A stretch of 15,399 nucleotides of DNA from an uncultured Eubacteriales bacterium (GCA_934630445.1 CAKTWY010000040.1:1-15399); one strand, 5' to 3'; positions 1-7,555 are shown, counted from the first letter of the stretch. Numbers and translations: made by a program. The notes: generated from the letters alone by a model not told the origin.

Positions 1-571
1 CTCTTAGTGCGCCCTCATGCATTTCATGAGCGGGCAGACGCTTTTTGCACACGAAGCCGCACGCTTTGTAACAGCGGATGGCGCGCACATTTTCCTCGCG
101 CGGGTCAAGATACGCCGCCTGCGCGCCGCACACGTCAAAAAGCCAGCTGAGCGCCGCCGCCACCATCCGCCTGCCGAGACCCTTTCCCCACAACTCCGGC
201 TCACCGATAAAAAGGTCAAGCCCGCAGGCGCGCACCTCGCCGCAGCCATACGCCGCACGCTCTTCCTCTGAAAGCGGATACATCTGCAGGTAGCCGACGC
301 GCGTACCATTCAGCAGCGCCATCATACGAAGCACGCCATCTGCGCGGTAAAAATGCGTGTGCACCATCTCCGGCGTGTGCGCCCGGTCGCGCCCTTCATA
401 AAACGCAAGCACGCGCGCGTCGCCAAGCCATTGCGTCAGCGCCGCCGCGTCGCCCCCGTCAAGCAGGCGCAGGGTGAGCGCACCTGCGCGCATCGTCAAA
501 TTTTTGTGCGCTTTGAACTGTAAAAATTTTTTATCAAATTTTTCTGCGTTATCTTTTTCCTGCGCGGACAA
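1..571 (-). CDS. GNAT acetyltransferase of the AAC(6') type, 3' end outside window
   Basis: This frame reads 190 codons and is still open at the left edge, so the C-terminus is missing, probably by only a few residues. Residues 117-133 read GLDLFIGEPELWGKGLG, the acetyl-CoA binding signature of aminoglycoside 6'-N-acetyltransferases and the related Acetyltransf_8 group. It is followed by YLDPREENVRAIRCYKACGF at 154-173, the usual second half of the fold. Such enzymes move an acetyl group from acetyl-CoA to an amine; the substrate cannot be read here, and resistance is not implied. I chose the TTG at 571 because it lies 9 bases after GGAGG, whereas the first ATG (493) has no ribosome binding site. 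This start adds a lysine-rich stretch of about 26 residues before the usual beginning of the fold. The gene follows the cysteine hydrolase gene on the same strand and probably shares its transcript. The family call is firm, the start fairly so. Confidence 0.8.
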   Translation of the reverse strand, partial: MSAQEKDNAEKFDKKFLQFKAHKNLTMRAGALTLRLLDGGDAAALTQWLGDARVLAFYEGRDRAHTPEMVHTHFYRADGVLRMMALLNGTRVGYLQMYPLSEEERAAYGCGEVRACGLDLFIGEPELWGKGLGRRMVAAALSWLFDVCGAQAAYLDPREENVRAIRCYKACGFVCKKRLPAHEMHEGALR

Positions 572-576
572 ACTAG

Positions 577-586
577 GATCACCTCC
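577..586 (-). promoter_or_regulatory. Extended Shine-Dalgarno sequence deciding a TTG start
   Basis: The minus strand reads GGAGGTGATC, ten bases complementary to the 3' end of bacterial 16S rRNA, with TTG following at 571-569. This is a longer match than at any other gene in the window. It overlaps the stop codon (581-579) of the small upstream ORF, which would permit translational coupling. Confidence 0.7.
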
Positions 587-704
587 GTGCGCACATGCCG
601 CCGCAGCCGCGTCCGCAAGTGTATGCGAAGCGGCTGTCTTCTCCCGGAAGCCGCCCATGGCGCACATTTTTACCTGCTGTGAGGCCGGGCCGTCTTTGCG
701 GCAT
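579..704 (-). CDS. Possible 41-residue small protein or leader peptide
   Basis: An ATG at 704 follows AGAGGG with a 6-base spacer and opens a 41-codon frame. The stop codon TGA lies inside the strong ribosome binding site of the acetyltransferase gene, 7 bases before its TTG start. The peptide is basic, with no membrane segment, and ends in a cysteine- and glycine-rich tail (TCGRGCGGMCARR). I do not recognise it. Its frame also stays open upstream through the cysteine hydrolase gene, which is a common chance event in GC-rich DNA, so it may be spurious. The spacing fits a coupled leader or a small protein in the same operon. Confidence 0.3.
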   Translation of the reverse strand: MPQRRPGLTAGKNVRHGRLPGEDSRFAYTCGRGCGGMCARR

Positions 705-742
705 AAGAATCCCTCTGTCAGAATATTTATCCGCCCGCGCAC

Positions 743-1270
743 TCATGTGCGGTTGATCACGCGCATCTGCATGGATTCCATCACATCGAGCGCCTTTTCT
801 CCCATGGCCGCATCGAATGAACCGACGGCCTGCGCGTCTATGACAATTTCCGCCTCGGGCTGAGCTGCCTGAGCAATCACGGCATTGGAGAGGACGCACA
901 TATTCGTCACCACCCCGCACAGCTCGATTTCATCGAACGCTTCCGCCGCAAGATATCGAAGAAGCGCAGTGCTTCCAAATGTATTTTTTTCCAAACATAC
1001 ACATCCGGAAAGCAGCTTTTCAAGCCTTCCGTAAGGCTTCCAGCCCTCCGTTGCGCGCAGACAGTGCGCCACTGGAAGACATTTGCCCTCACGCGTACAA
1101 AGGTACTGCGCACCGTGTGTATCGAGCGTATAGACGACCGCATCGCGATTTGCAAGATAGGCTTCCACCTTAGTGCAAATCGCGTTTTCCAGCTTCTCCG
1201 CTCCGTGGAATCCAAGGCTTCCATCCACGAAATCATTTTGATAATCCACAACGATCAATAGCTTTTTCAT
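743..1270 (-). CDS. Isochorismatase-family cysteine hydrolase (nicotinamidase-like)
   Basis: This 175-residue protein has the isochorismatase/nicotinamidase fold. The expected catalytic triad is visible as Asp9 (VVDYQNDF), Lys95 (CLEKNTFGST) and Cys125 (CGVVTNMCV); the cis-peptide bond of the family would lie at Val120-Val121. Asp50, His52 and His69 sit where nicotinamidases bind metal (TLDTHG and PVAHCL). The likely reaction is hydrolysis of an amide such as nicotinamide to nicotinate for NAD salvage, but the family also cleaves other substrates, so pncA is not assigned. The ATG at 1270 is preceded by AGGAGG, and a good promoter lies just upstream. A longer reading from 1348 has no ribosome binding site and would run through that promoter. 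The gene is divergent from the opp operon and is followed on the same strand by the small ORF and the acetyltransferase. Confidence 0.85.
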   Translation of the reverse strand: MKKLLIVVDYQNDFVDGSLGFHGAEKLENAICTKVEAYLANRDAVVYTLDTHGAQYLCTREGKCLPVAHCLRATEGWKPYGRLEKLLSGCVCLEKNTFGSTALLRYLAAEAFDEIELCGVVTNMCVLSNAVIAQAAQPEAEIVIDAQAVGSFDAAMGEKALDVMESMQMRVINRT

Positions 1271-1295
1271 ATTGATTCCTCCTGTCTTTGCCACT

Positions 1296-1324
1296 ATTAT
1301 ACCCGTTTTTGTTAGCAATTTCCA
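1296..1324 (-). promoter_or_regulatory. Promoter of the cysteine hydrolase gene
   Basis: On the minus strand TGGAAA (1324-1319) and a perfect TATAAT (1301-1296) are 17 bases apart. Transcription would start near 1289, about 18 bases before the start codon, which leaves just room for the AGGAGG site. Confidence 0.65.
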
Positions 1325-1393
1325 GCACCTATTTGAAAGGCCGCGCATCTGCAGCCCTATGAATCATTTCCTGCAATTCTTTTTGTGAGAAAA

Positions 1394-1422
1394 TTGACAA
1401 AACGCTGAAAATAGGCTATGAT
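1394..1422 (+). promoter_or_regulatory. Promoter of the opp operon
   Basis: A perfect TTGACA (1394-1399) and TATGAT (1417-1422) are separated by exactly 17 bases. Transcription should start near 1429, giving a leader of roughly 115 bases before oppB. The gap between the two divergent genes (1271-1545) holds this promoter, the opposite promoter, a dyad and a leader hairpin, and no gene. Confidence 0.8.
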
Positions 1423-1433
1423 AGTATATCATA
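1417..1433. promoter_or_regulatory. Operator-like dyad over the opp -10 box
   Basis: TATGATA-GTA-TATCATA is a perfect 7-base inverted repeat that covers the -10 box and the predicted transcription start. A regulator bound here would block RNA polymerase. The regulator cannot be named from the sequence. Confidence 0.4.
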
Positions 1434-1454
1434 CTTATGAGAAGGTCTTTGCGC

Positions 1455-1483
1455 GGCGTTCGAACCAGTCCGATTTGAACGCC
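1455..1483 (+). promoter_or_regulatory. Leader stem-loop upstream of oppB
   Basis: GGCGTTC (1455-1461) pairs with GAACGCC (1477-1483), and three weaker pairs extend the stem inward to leave a 9-base loop. It lies in the opp leader, about 60 bases before the start codon, and is followed by TTATTTC. That tail is too poor in T to call a terminator. An attenuator or a stability element is possible. Confidence 0.35.
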
Positions 1484-1545
1484 TTATTTCATGCCGCAGG
1501 CAAAAAATTGTTTTTTATAGAAAGACAGCGAAGGAGTTATGTTAA

Positions 1546-2463
1546 ATGGCAAAGTACATCATAAAAAGGGTAATCCTCGCGATCTTTACCCTGTTTATCG
1601 TCTCAACAATCACATTCTTTCTCATGTTCCTTGTTCCGGGCGGCCCGTTTCTGTCGGAAAAGGCGCCAAGCGCGGCAACACTTGCGGCCCTGAATGAGAA
1701 ATACGGCATCAACGACCCGGTTCCGGTACAGTATAAAAATTATCTTTCCCGCCTGATCCATGGCGATCTGGGCAACTCGCTCAAACAGCGCGGCCGCACG
1801 GTGAATCAGATCATCGCCTCACGCTTTCCGGTGTCGGCAAAGCTCGGCGGCATCTCCATCCTGGTGGCGGTGCTCATCGGCGTGCCGGTCGGATCGATCG
1901 CCGCGCTCTCGCGCGGCAAGTGGTTTGACAACGCGATGATGGTTGTGGCGACATGCGGCATCGCCGTACCGAGCTTCGTGGTATGTACGGTGCTTGTATA
2001 CGTCTTCGGCGTACAACTAAACGCCTTGCCAACGTTTGGGCTGACAAGCCCATTGCACTATATCATGCCCGTGGCCTCGCTCGCGCTGTATCCGACCGCA
2101 TACATCTCGCGTCTGATGCGCTCGTCGATGCTCGATGTGCTCGGCCAGGACTATATGCGCACCGCCAAGGCAAAAGGCCTCAGCACGCTGAAAATGCTCT
2201 TCAAGCATGCGCTGCGCAACGCCATTCTCCCCGTCGTCACATACCTGGGGCCGCTCCTTGCGTACACTGTCACCGGCAGTTTTATCGTAGAGAAGATCTT
2301 CACCATCCCCGGCCTGGGCGACTCTTTCATCAGTTCCATCACCGGACGCGACTATCCGCTCATTATGGGCACGACGATTTTCCTTGCGTTCCTCATCATC
2401 ACGATGAACGTTGTGGTCGATATCGTCTATAAGATCGTCGACCCGCGCATCAAGCTCAGATAA
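1546..2463 (+). CDS. oppB: Oligopeptide ABC transporter permease OppB
   Basis: This 305-residue inner membrane protein is the first transmembrane subunit of a peptide importer. It opens with a membrane helix (about 9-31), then an extracytoplasmic loop containing GDLGNSLKQR, then about five more hydrophobic segments. The cytoplasmic coupling loop is visible at 203-229 (YMRTAKAKGLS ending in ILP) and is where the ATPases dock. The end VDPRIKLR is typical of the OppB/DppB family, and the length is normal. The ATG follows AAGGAG with 9 bases between; an ATG at 1539 is out of frame. Only 13 bases separate the stop from oppC, so the two are clearly co-transcribed. OppB cannot be told from DppB by sequence alone, so the transported peptides are uncertain. 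Confidence 0.93.
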   Translation: MAKYIIKRVILAIFTLFIVSTITFFLMFLVPGGPFLSEKAPSAATLAALNEKYGINDPVPVQYKNYLSRLIHGDLGNSLKQRGRTVNQIIASRFPVSAKLGGISILVAVLIGVPVGSIAALSRGKWFDNAMMVVATCGIAVPSFVVCTVLVYVFGVQLNALPTFGLTSPLHYIMPVASLALYPTAYISRLMRSSMLDVLGQDYMRTAKAKGLSTLKMLFKHALRNAILPVVTYLGPLLAYTVTGSFIVEKIFTIPGLGDSFISSITGRDYPLIMGTTIFLAFLIITMNVVVDIVYKIVDPRIKLR

Positions 2464-2476
2464 GGAGGATCGTCAA

Positions 2477-3523
2477 ATGAATAAGAAAAATCCCTTCAGC
2501 TTTCAGCTTGACCCGGATGATTTTCTCCCGGCTGCGCCGGAGGAGAAGGAAAGCCTTGTCGTCATGCGCGAAAGCGTCAACTTCTTTCACGACGGCCTTC
2601 GCAGGCTGAAAAAAAATAAAGTCGCGATGGTGTCCTTTTTTGTGCTCATTATCATTATGTTCTTTGCGTTTATTGTTCCATCCTTTTATCCGTATTCCTA
2701 TGAAGAGCAGATCCGCGGAAGCGAAAATCTCGGTATTATGGAATATTCTGAGGAAGAGCTGGCGCGCAAAGAGGCGGGAGAGTTCGTTTTCCCACACTTC
2801 ATGGGCACCGACTCGCTTGGGCGTGACCTCGCCGTGCGCCTGATGATGGGCGCGCGCATCTCCATGCTTGTGGGTATCGTCGCCAGCGCCCTGATTTTAA
2901 TCATCGGCTCGCTGTACGGCTCCATCGCGGGCTACTTTGGCGGCTGGATCGACATCATCATGATGCGTATCGTCGATATCATTTATACGGTGCCCGACAT
3001 GCTGATCGTTATCCTCCTGGCCGCGACGCTTAAGTTCCCCCTGCAGACGCTGGCCGACAGTTCGCCGGCTTTTGCGTGGATCAATGTCGTCGGCGTGGGC
3101 CTGATCAGTATTTTCATCACGTTCTCGCTCCTTTACTGGGTCGGTATGGCCCGCATGGTCCGCAGCCAGATTCTCGCTCTCAAAGAGCAGGAATACGTCA
3201 CCGCCGCACGCGCACTCGGCGCGTCGCACGGCCGGATCATCAAAAAGCACCTGCTCACCAACTGCATCGGTACGCTGATCGTTATGACGACGCTGCAGAT
3301 CCCGTCTTCGATCTTCACGGAGAGCTTTCTGAGCTTCCTGGGCCTGGGTGTCAATGCCCCGATGCCCTCTCTCGGAAGTCTCGCCTCGCAGGCCATCGGC
3401 GGCATCTCGACGTACCCGCACCGTCTGCTCGCCCCCTCGATCCTCATCAGCCTGATCATTCTCGCATTCAATCTCTTCGGCGACGGCCTGCGCGATGCGT
3501 TTGACCCGAAGCTGAAAAACTGA
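2477..3523 (+). CDS. oppC: Oligopeptide ABC transporter permease OppC
   Basis: This is the second membrane subunit, 348 residues. A hydrophilic cytoplasmic N-terminus of about 45 residues is followed by the first helix (about 48-70). The external loop ends in the family signature GTDSLGRD (110-117) and the run RLMMGARISM. The ATPase coupling loop starts at YVTAARALGAS (240-250). The C-terminal FGDGLRDAFDPKLKN is the standard ending of OppC proteins. The start at 2477 is fixed by AAGGAGG directly after the oppB stop; a longer reading from 2411 overlaps oppB and has no ribosome binding site. It pairs with OppB to form the channel. Neighbour order and spacing support a single operon. Confidence 0.93.
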   Translation: MNKKNPFSFQLDPDDFLPAAPEEKESLVVMRESVNFFHDGLRRLKKNKVAMVSFFVLIIIMFFAFIVPSFYPYSYEEQIRGSENLGIMEYSEEELARKEAGEFVFPHFMGTDSLGRDLAVRLMMGARISMLVGIVASALILIIGSLYGSIAGYFGGWIDIIMMRIVDIIYTVPDMLIVILLAATLKFPLQTLADSSPAFAWINVVGVGLISIFITFSLLYWVGMARMVRSQILALKEQEYVTAARALGASHGRIIKKHLLTNCIGTLIVMTTLQIPSSIFTESFLSFLGLGVNAPMPSLGSLASQAIGGISTYPHRLLAPSILISLIILAFNLFGDGLRDAFDPKLKN

Positions 3524-3541
3524 CGAAAGGAGAGCTGTGAT

Positions 3542-4549
3542 ATGAGCGAATATTTACTGGACATTCAAAACGAGCGACTCTCCTTTTTTACGCCGGCAGG
3601 CGAAGTGAAAGCGCTCAACGACGTCTCCCTTCAATTGAAAGAAGGCGAGGTCCTGGGCATCGTCGGCGAATCCGGCAGCGGCAAGTCCGTCACGGCGTAC
3701 TCGCTCATGGGGCTGACCGCCTATCCCGGACGTCTCATCGGGGGCACGATCGATTTTAACGGCCACCGCATCAATGATATGACTGAGAAGCAGATGCAGC
3801 ATATGCGCGGCAATGAAGTCTCCATCATTTTTCAGGACCCGATGACGAGCCTGAACCCCGTTTACACCATCGGCAATCAGATACGCGAGGTTATCCTTCT
3901 GCACTCAAAAAAGACAAAAAAAGAGGCGCATGCCCGCGCAGTGGAGCTGCTGACGCTCGTCGGCATCAATGAGCCGGAAAAGCGGCTGAAGCAATACCCG
4001 CATGAGCTTTCTGGCGGTATGCGCCAGAGGGTGATGATCGCCATCGCCCTTGCCTGCGAACCGAAGCTGCTCATCGCGGATGAACCGACCACCGCGCTCG
4101 ATGTGACGATCCAGGCGCAGATCCTCGAACTGATGATGGATCTGAAGAACAAGATCGGCATGTCGATCATCATGATCACACACGATCTGGGCATCGTTTC
4201 CAATATGTGCGACAAGATCGCCGTCATGTACGCCGGCAAGATTATCGAATACGGCACGGCGGACGATATTTTCTATAATCCGAAGCATGAGTACACGAAA
4301 GGGCTGCTGCGCTCGATCCCGAAGCTCACGGCCAGGGAGCATGAAAAGCTTGTTCCCATCGAGGGCACGCCGGTCGATATGCTCAATCCCCCGAAGGGAT
4401 GCCCCTTCGCGCCGCGCTGCAGCCAGTGCATGAAGGTCTGCCTGCGCGAAATGCCCCCTTATACCGACATCAGCGATGAGCATTACAGCGCATGCTGGCT
4501 GATCCAGAAGGAAGCTTATCAAAACGCCGCGGGAGGGGAAAGCAAATGA
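3542..4549 (+). CDS. oppD: Oligopeptide ABC transporter ATPase OppD
   Basis: This 335-residue cytoplasmic ATPase contains every ABC motif: Walker A GESGSGKS (42-49), Q-loop Gln98 (FQDPMTSLNP), signature LSGGM (156-160), Walker B LLIADE with catalytic Glu181, and switch His214 (ITHDLG). The C-terminal oligopeptide/dipeptide domain carries Cys287, Cys293, Cys300 and Cys318, plus an extra Cys296. Cysteines at these places hold a [4Fe-4S] cluster in characterised homologues; that is known of the family, not shown here. AAGGAG lies 9 bases before the ATG, 18 bases after the oppC stop. The stop overlaps the oppF start as ATGA, so translation of the two ATPases is probably coupled and gives balanced amounts. 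Confidence 0.94.
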   Translation: MSEYLLDIQNERLSFFTPAGEVKALNDVSLQLKEGEVLGIVGESGSGKSVTAYSLMGLTAYPGRLIGGTIDFNGHRINDMTEKQMQHMRGNEVSIIFQDPMTSLNPVYTIGNQIREVILLHSKKTKKEAHARAVELLTLVGINEPEKRLKQYPHELSGGMRQRVMIAIALACEPKLLIADEPTTALDVTIQAQILELMMDLKNKIGMSIIMITHDLGIVSNMCDKIAVMYAGKIIEYGTADDIFYNPKHEYTKGLLRSIPKLTAREHEKLVPIEGTPVDMLNPPKGCPFAPRCSQCMKVCLREMPPYTDISDEHYSACWLIQKEAYQNAAGGESK

Positions 4550-5517
4550 GCAAACTTGTTGAAGTACAGCATTTAAAACAGTATTTTCCCGCAGCGAGCG
4601 ACAAGCTTTTTGAGCGCCGCTACGTCAAGGCCGTCGACGACGTATCCTTCTCCATCGACCGCGGAGAGACGCTCGGCCTCGTGGGCGAATCCGGCTGCGG
4701 CAAGACCACGACCGGGCGCACGCTTCTGCGGCTTTATGAGCCGACGGCCGGCAAGATTTTTTACGACGGGCAGGACATCACGCACGCAAAAATGCTGCCG
4801 TACCGGCGCAAGATGCAGATCGTTTTTCAGGACCCGTATGCTTCGCTCGACCCGCGCATGACCGTCGGCGACATTGTCGGCGAGCCGATTGATATTCATA
4901 AGCTGGCGTCGAACAAAAAAGAACGCAACGAAAAGATCATCGAGATGCTGCGCCGCGTCGGCCTCAATTCCGAGCATGCCAACCGTTACCCGCATGAATT
5001 TTCCGGCGGACAGCGCCAGCGCATCGGCATCGCGCGTGCCCTTGCGGTCAACCCTGAATTCATCGTATGCGACGAGCCGGTTTCCGCGCTCGACGTTTCC
5101 ATTCAGGCGCAGATCGTCAACATGTTTGAGGAGCTGCAGGAGGAGATGGGCCTCACCTATCTCTTTATCGCGCACGACCTGTCGATCGTAAAGCATATCT
5201 CCAACCGCATCGGCGTCATGTATCTGGGCAAGCTCGTTGAGCTGGCCGACAGCTACGAGCTGACGTTCCACAGCCTGCATCCGTATACAAAGAGCCTGAT
5301 TTCAGCAATTCCCCTTCCTGACCCGAAGACGAGCCGCACGCAGAAGCGAATCGTGCTCGAGGGCGACGTACCAAGCCCCCTGAACCCGCCGTCAGGCTGC
5401 CGTTTCCGCACGCGCTGCCCGTATGCGACAGAGCTTTGCGTCAAGGAAGAGCCTGCGCTGCGCGAAGTCCAGCCTGGTCATTTTGCTGCATGTCATCATC
5501 TTGACAAGTGCAATTAA
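4546..5517 (+). CDS. oppF: Oligopeptide ABC transporter ATPase OppF
   Basis: This is the second ATPase, 323 residues. Motifs in order are Walker A GESGCGKT (47-54), Gln95 (FQDPYASLDP), signature FSGGQ (152-156), Walker B FIVCDE with Glu177, and His210 (IAHDLS). The C-terminal domain has Cys285, Cys291, Cys298 and Cys316, with the same spacing as the four cysteines of OppD. The ATG at 4546 overlaps the oppD stop and has GGGAGGGG just before it; a reading from 4492 is unlikely because it overlaps oppD by far more. OppD and OppF act as a heterodimer under OppB and OppC. The last codons of the gene contain the -35 box of the oppA promoter. Confidence 0.94.
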   Translation: MSKLVEVQHLKQYFPAASDKLFERRYVKAVDDVSFSIDRGETLGLVGESGCGKTTTGRTLLRLYEPTAGKIFYDGQDITHAKMLPYRRKMQIVFQDPYASLDPRMTVGDIVGEPIDIHKLASNKKERNEKIIEMLRRVGLNSEHANRYPHEFSGGQRQRIGIARALAVNPEFIVCDEPVSALDVSIQAQIVNMFEELQEEMGLTYLFIAHDLSIVKHISNRIGVMYLGKLVELADSYELTFHSLHPYTKSLISAIPLPDPKTSRTQKRIVLEGDVPSPLNPPSGCRFRTRCPYATELCVKEEPALREVQPGHFAACHHLDKCN

Positions 5518-5529
5518 ACTTGGTACAAT
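5501..5529 (+). promoter_or_regulatory. Internal promoter for oppA
   Basis: TTGACA (5501-5506) lies in the final codons of oppF. After 17 bases comes TACAAT (5524-5529), preceded by TGG, which makes an extended -10. Transcription would start near 5536 and give oppA its own messenger in addition to read-through from the operon. No terminator separates oppF from oppA. The leader also holds a hairpin (TTGCACGC/GCGTGCGA, 5579-5597). Confidence 0.7.
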
Positions 5530-5629
5530 TACACAACCGCTCATTTGTTTTTTACAGCACTTTTATTGAGCAGTGAAGTTGCACGCATCGCGTGCGAATT
5601 TTAGATATTTCACTGAGGAGGAACAAACA

Positions 5630-7345
5630 ATGAAAAAGCTGGCACTGCTTCTGGCTGTTGTCATGACTTTCTCCCTCGTGCTTACGGCATGCGGTGGAGA
5701 GGGCAGCACGCCAAGCACCATCCCCGGCACGACGACGCCTTCTGAAACACCGTCCGGCACGGCCGCACAGGAGCTGTCCGTCTGCATCGGCCCGAACCCC
5801 GACACCATCGACCCGGCGCTGAACTCCGCGGTCGACGGCGCAACGCTCATCATCCACGGCTTCGAAGGTCTCTACACGCTGGATGAAAACGGCACGCCGA
5901 TCCCCGGCCAGGCTGAGAGCTGCGATGTCTCTGACGACGGCCTGACCTACACCTTCCACCTGCGCGACGGTCTGAAGTGGTCCGACGGCACGCCGCTCAC
6001 CGCCGAGGACTTTGTCTGGTCCTGGCAGCGCGCGATCGACCCGAACACCGCTTCCGACTATGCTTACATGTTTGAAAGCATCGCGGGCTATGCCGAAGCG
6101 CTCGATCTCGAGAATCCCGAGTACGGGAAAGAAGAGCCCGATATGTCCAAGATCAACATCGATCTGACGAAGCTTCAGGTCAAGGCGATCGATGAGAAGA
6201 CCTTAGAGGTCAAGCTCGTCGCGAACACCCCTTACTTCCTTGAACTCACCGCTTTCCCGACCTTCAGCCCCGTGCAGAAGGCCACTGTGGAAGCCAACGG
6301 CGAAGCCTGGGCTGTCGAAGCTGCCACCTACATCGGCAACGGCCCTTACAAGATGACCGAGTGGGTTCCGTCCTCGCACATGACGTATGTCAAGAACGAG
6401 AACTACTGGAACGTCGACGCGCTCGGCCCGGACTCCATCAAGTTCGTCCTGATGGAAGATGACAACTCTATCCTCTCCGCTTATCAGACGGGCGACATCC
6501 TCTTTGCCGACTCGATGCCCAACGATGAAATCGACTCCTGGAGAGATAAGTCCGACTTCTATCTTGCCGGCCAGCTCGGCACCTACTACATCAGTTTCAA
6601 CACGCAGAAAGAACCCCTCAATAATCCCCTTGTCCGCAAGGCGCTTACCCTTGCGGTAGACCGTGACTATATCTGCAAAAATATCGGCAAGTCCGGCCAG
6701 CAGCCTGCAGGCGCCTTTGTCGCCACGGGTCTGACGGACGCTTCCGATCCGACGAAGGAGTTCCGCGATGTGGGCGGCGACTACTTCGATCCCTCTGCCG
6801 AGGCTTATGAGGCAAACCTCGAAGAGGCGAAAAAGGCGCTTGCAGAGGCCGGCTACCCGAACGGCGAAGGCCTGCCGACGATCGAGTATCTGTATAACGA
6901 AGGCACCGCCCACCAGCAGGTCGGCGAAGCACTTCAGAACATGTGGGCGAAGCTCGGCGTCAACGTCAACCTTGTCTCGCAGGAATGGGGTACCTTCCTC
7001 AACACCCGTAAGAACGGCGACTATTATATCGCCCGCAACGGTTGGCTTGGCGACTACAACGACCCGATCTCCTTCCTCGACATGTGGATCACCGGCGGCG
7101 GCAACAACGACGCCCAGTGGTCGAACGCCGAGTACGATAAGCTCATCTCCGAAGTCAAGTCCTCTTCCGATCCGCTCGAGCGCTTTGAGAAGATGCACAA
7201 GGCGGAGGACATCATCTTTGACGAGTGGATGCTCTGCCCGATCTATTACTATGTAGACCTGTACCTCATGAGCGATAAGCTTGAGGGTGCGTGGGCCTCC
7301 CCGCTCGGATACAAGTATTTCATGTTTGCTTCCGTTAAGGAATAA
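5630..7345 (+). CDS. oppA: Oligopeptide-binding lipoprotein OppA (SBP family 5)
   Basis: This 571-residue protein is the external solute receptor of the importer. A lysine-started hydrophobic signal peptide ends in the lipobox LTAC, so Cys21 would be lipidated and anchor the protein to the membrane. A threonine-, serine- and proline-rich linker (22-46) leads to the family 5 solute-binding domain. This includes LRDGLKWSDGTPLTAEDFVW (111-130), followed by SWQRAIDP, the best conserved block of OppA and DppA. The start at 5630 follows GAGGAGG; a reading from 5573 would place 19 residues ahead of the signal peptide and is rejected. It is the last gene of the operon, with its own promoter, which suits the excess of receptor over channel such systems need. 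Peptide length preference cannot be told. Confidence 0.93.
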   Translation: MKKLALLLAVVMTFSLVLTACGGEGSTPSTIPGTTTPSETPSGTAAQELSVCIGPNPDTIDPALNSAVDGATLIIHGFEGLYTLDENGTPIPGQAESCDVSDDGLTYTFHLRDGLKWSDGTPLTAEDFVWSWQRAIDPNTASDYAYMFESIAGYAEALDLENPEYGKEEPDMSKINIDLTKLQVKAIDEKTLEVKLVANTPYFLELTAFPTFSPVQKATVEANGEAWAVEAATYIGNGPYKMTEWVPSSHMTYVKNENYWNVDALGPDSIKFVLMEDDNSILSAYQTGDILFADSMPNDEIDSWRDKSDFYLAGQLGTYYISFNTQKEPLNNPLVRKALTLAVDRDYICKNIGKSGQQPAGAFVATGLTDASDPTKEFRDVGGDYFDPSAEAYEANLEEAKKALAEAGYPNGEGLPTIEYLYNEGTAHQQVGEALQNMWAKLGVNVNLVSQEWGTFLNTRKNGDYYIARNGWLGDYNDPISFLDMWITGGGNNDAQWSNAEYDKLISEVKSSSDPLERFEKMHKAEDIIFDEWMLCPIYYYVDLYLMSDKLEGAWASPLGYKYFMFASVKE

Positions 7346-7364
7346 CGCTGTTTCCGGCATACTG

Positions 7365-7400
7365 GCTGCGCGGTGTTTTACACCGCGCAGCTTTTATTTT
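7365..7400 (+). terminator. Intrinsic terminator after oppA
   Basis: An 11-base-pair GC-rich stem, GCTGCGCGGTG (7365-7375) against CACCGCGCAGC (7381-7391), closes a 5-base loop and is followed at once by TTTTATTTT. It stands 20 bases after the oppA stop. On the opposite strand no T-run follows the stem. Confidence 0.92.
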
Positions 7401-7525
7401 GCTGCGTATGCACAGCTCAATCGCATTTCAGCCGCTGAAGCAGCACAAAACATCCCCATTTAATTGGATTTTGTTCAATGCCTATCCTGAAAGCAACAGC
7501 CTGTCTGACAAATGGATTTGGCCTT

Positions 7526-7547
7526 TTTATAACTATATGGTTATAAA
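7526..7547. promoter_or_regulatory. AT-rich operator-like dyad
   Basis: TTTATAAC, six bases, GTTATAAA: a perfect 8-base inverted repeat of 22 bases overall. Its right half contains TATAAA (7542-7547), which with TTGGCC (7518-7523, 18-base spacer) is the best, though weak, rightward promoter I can find for the XRE gene. The dyad also lies just after the start of the predicted leftward transcript. It could be a binding site for the XRE protein itself. Confidence 0.4.
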
Positions 7548-7555
7548 TCGAGTAT

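Noticed and set aside
574..588. GGATCACCTCCG on the plus strand resembles the 3' end of 16S rRNA.
   Set aside because: Only about a dozen bases match and no rRNA precedes them; on the minus strand it is simply a strong ribosome binding site before TTG.
6203..7360. A 385-codon frame opposite oppA.
   Set aside because: It is a mirror of the oppA codon pattern in GC-rich DNA, has no ribosome binding site or family motif, and begins across the region of the oppA stop.
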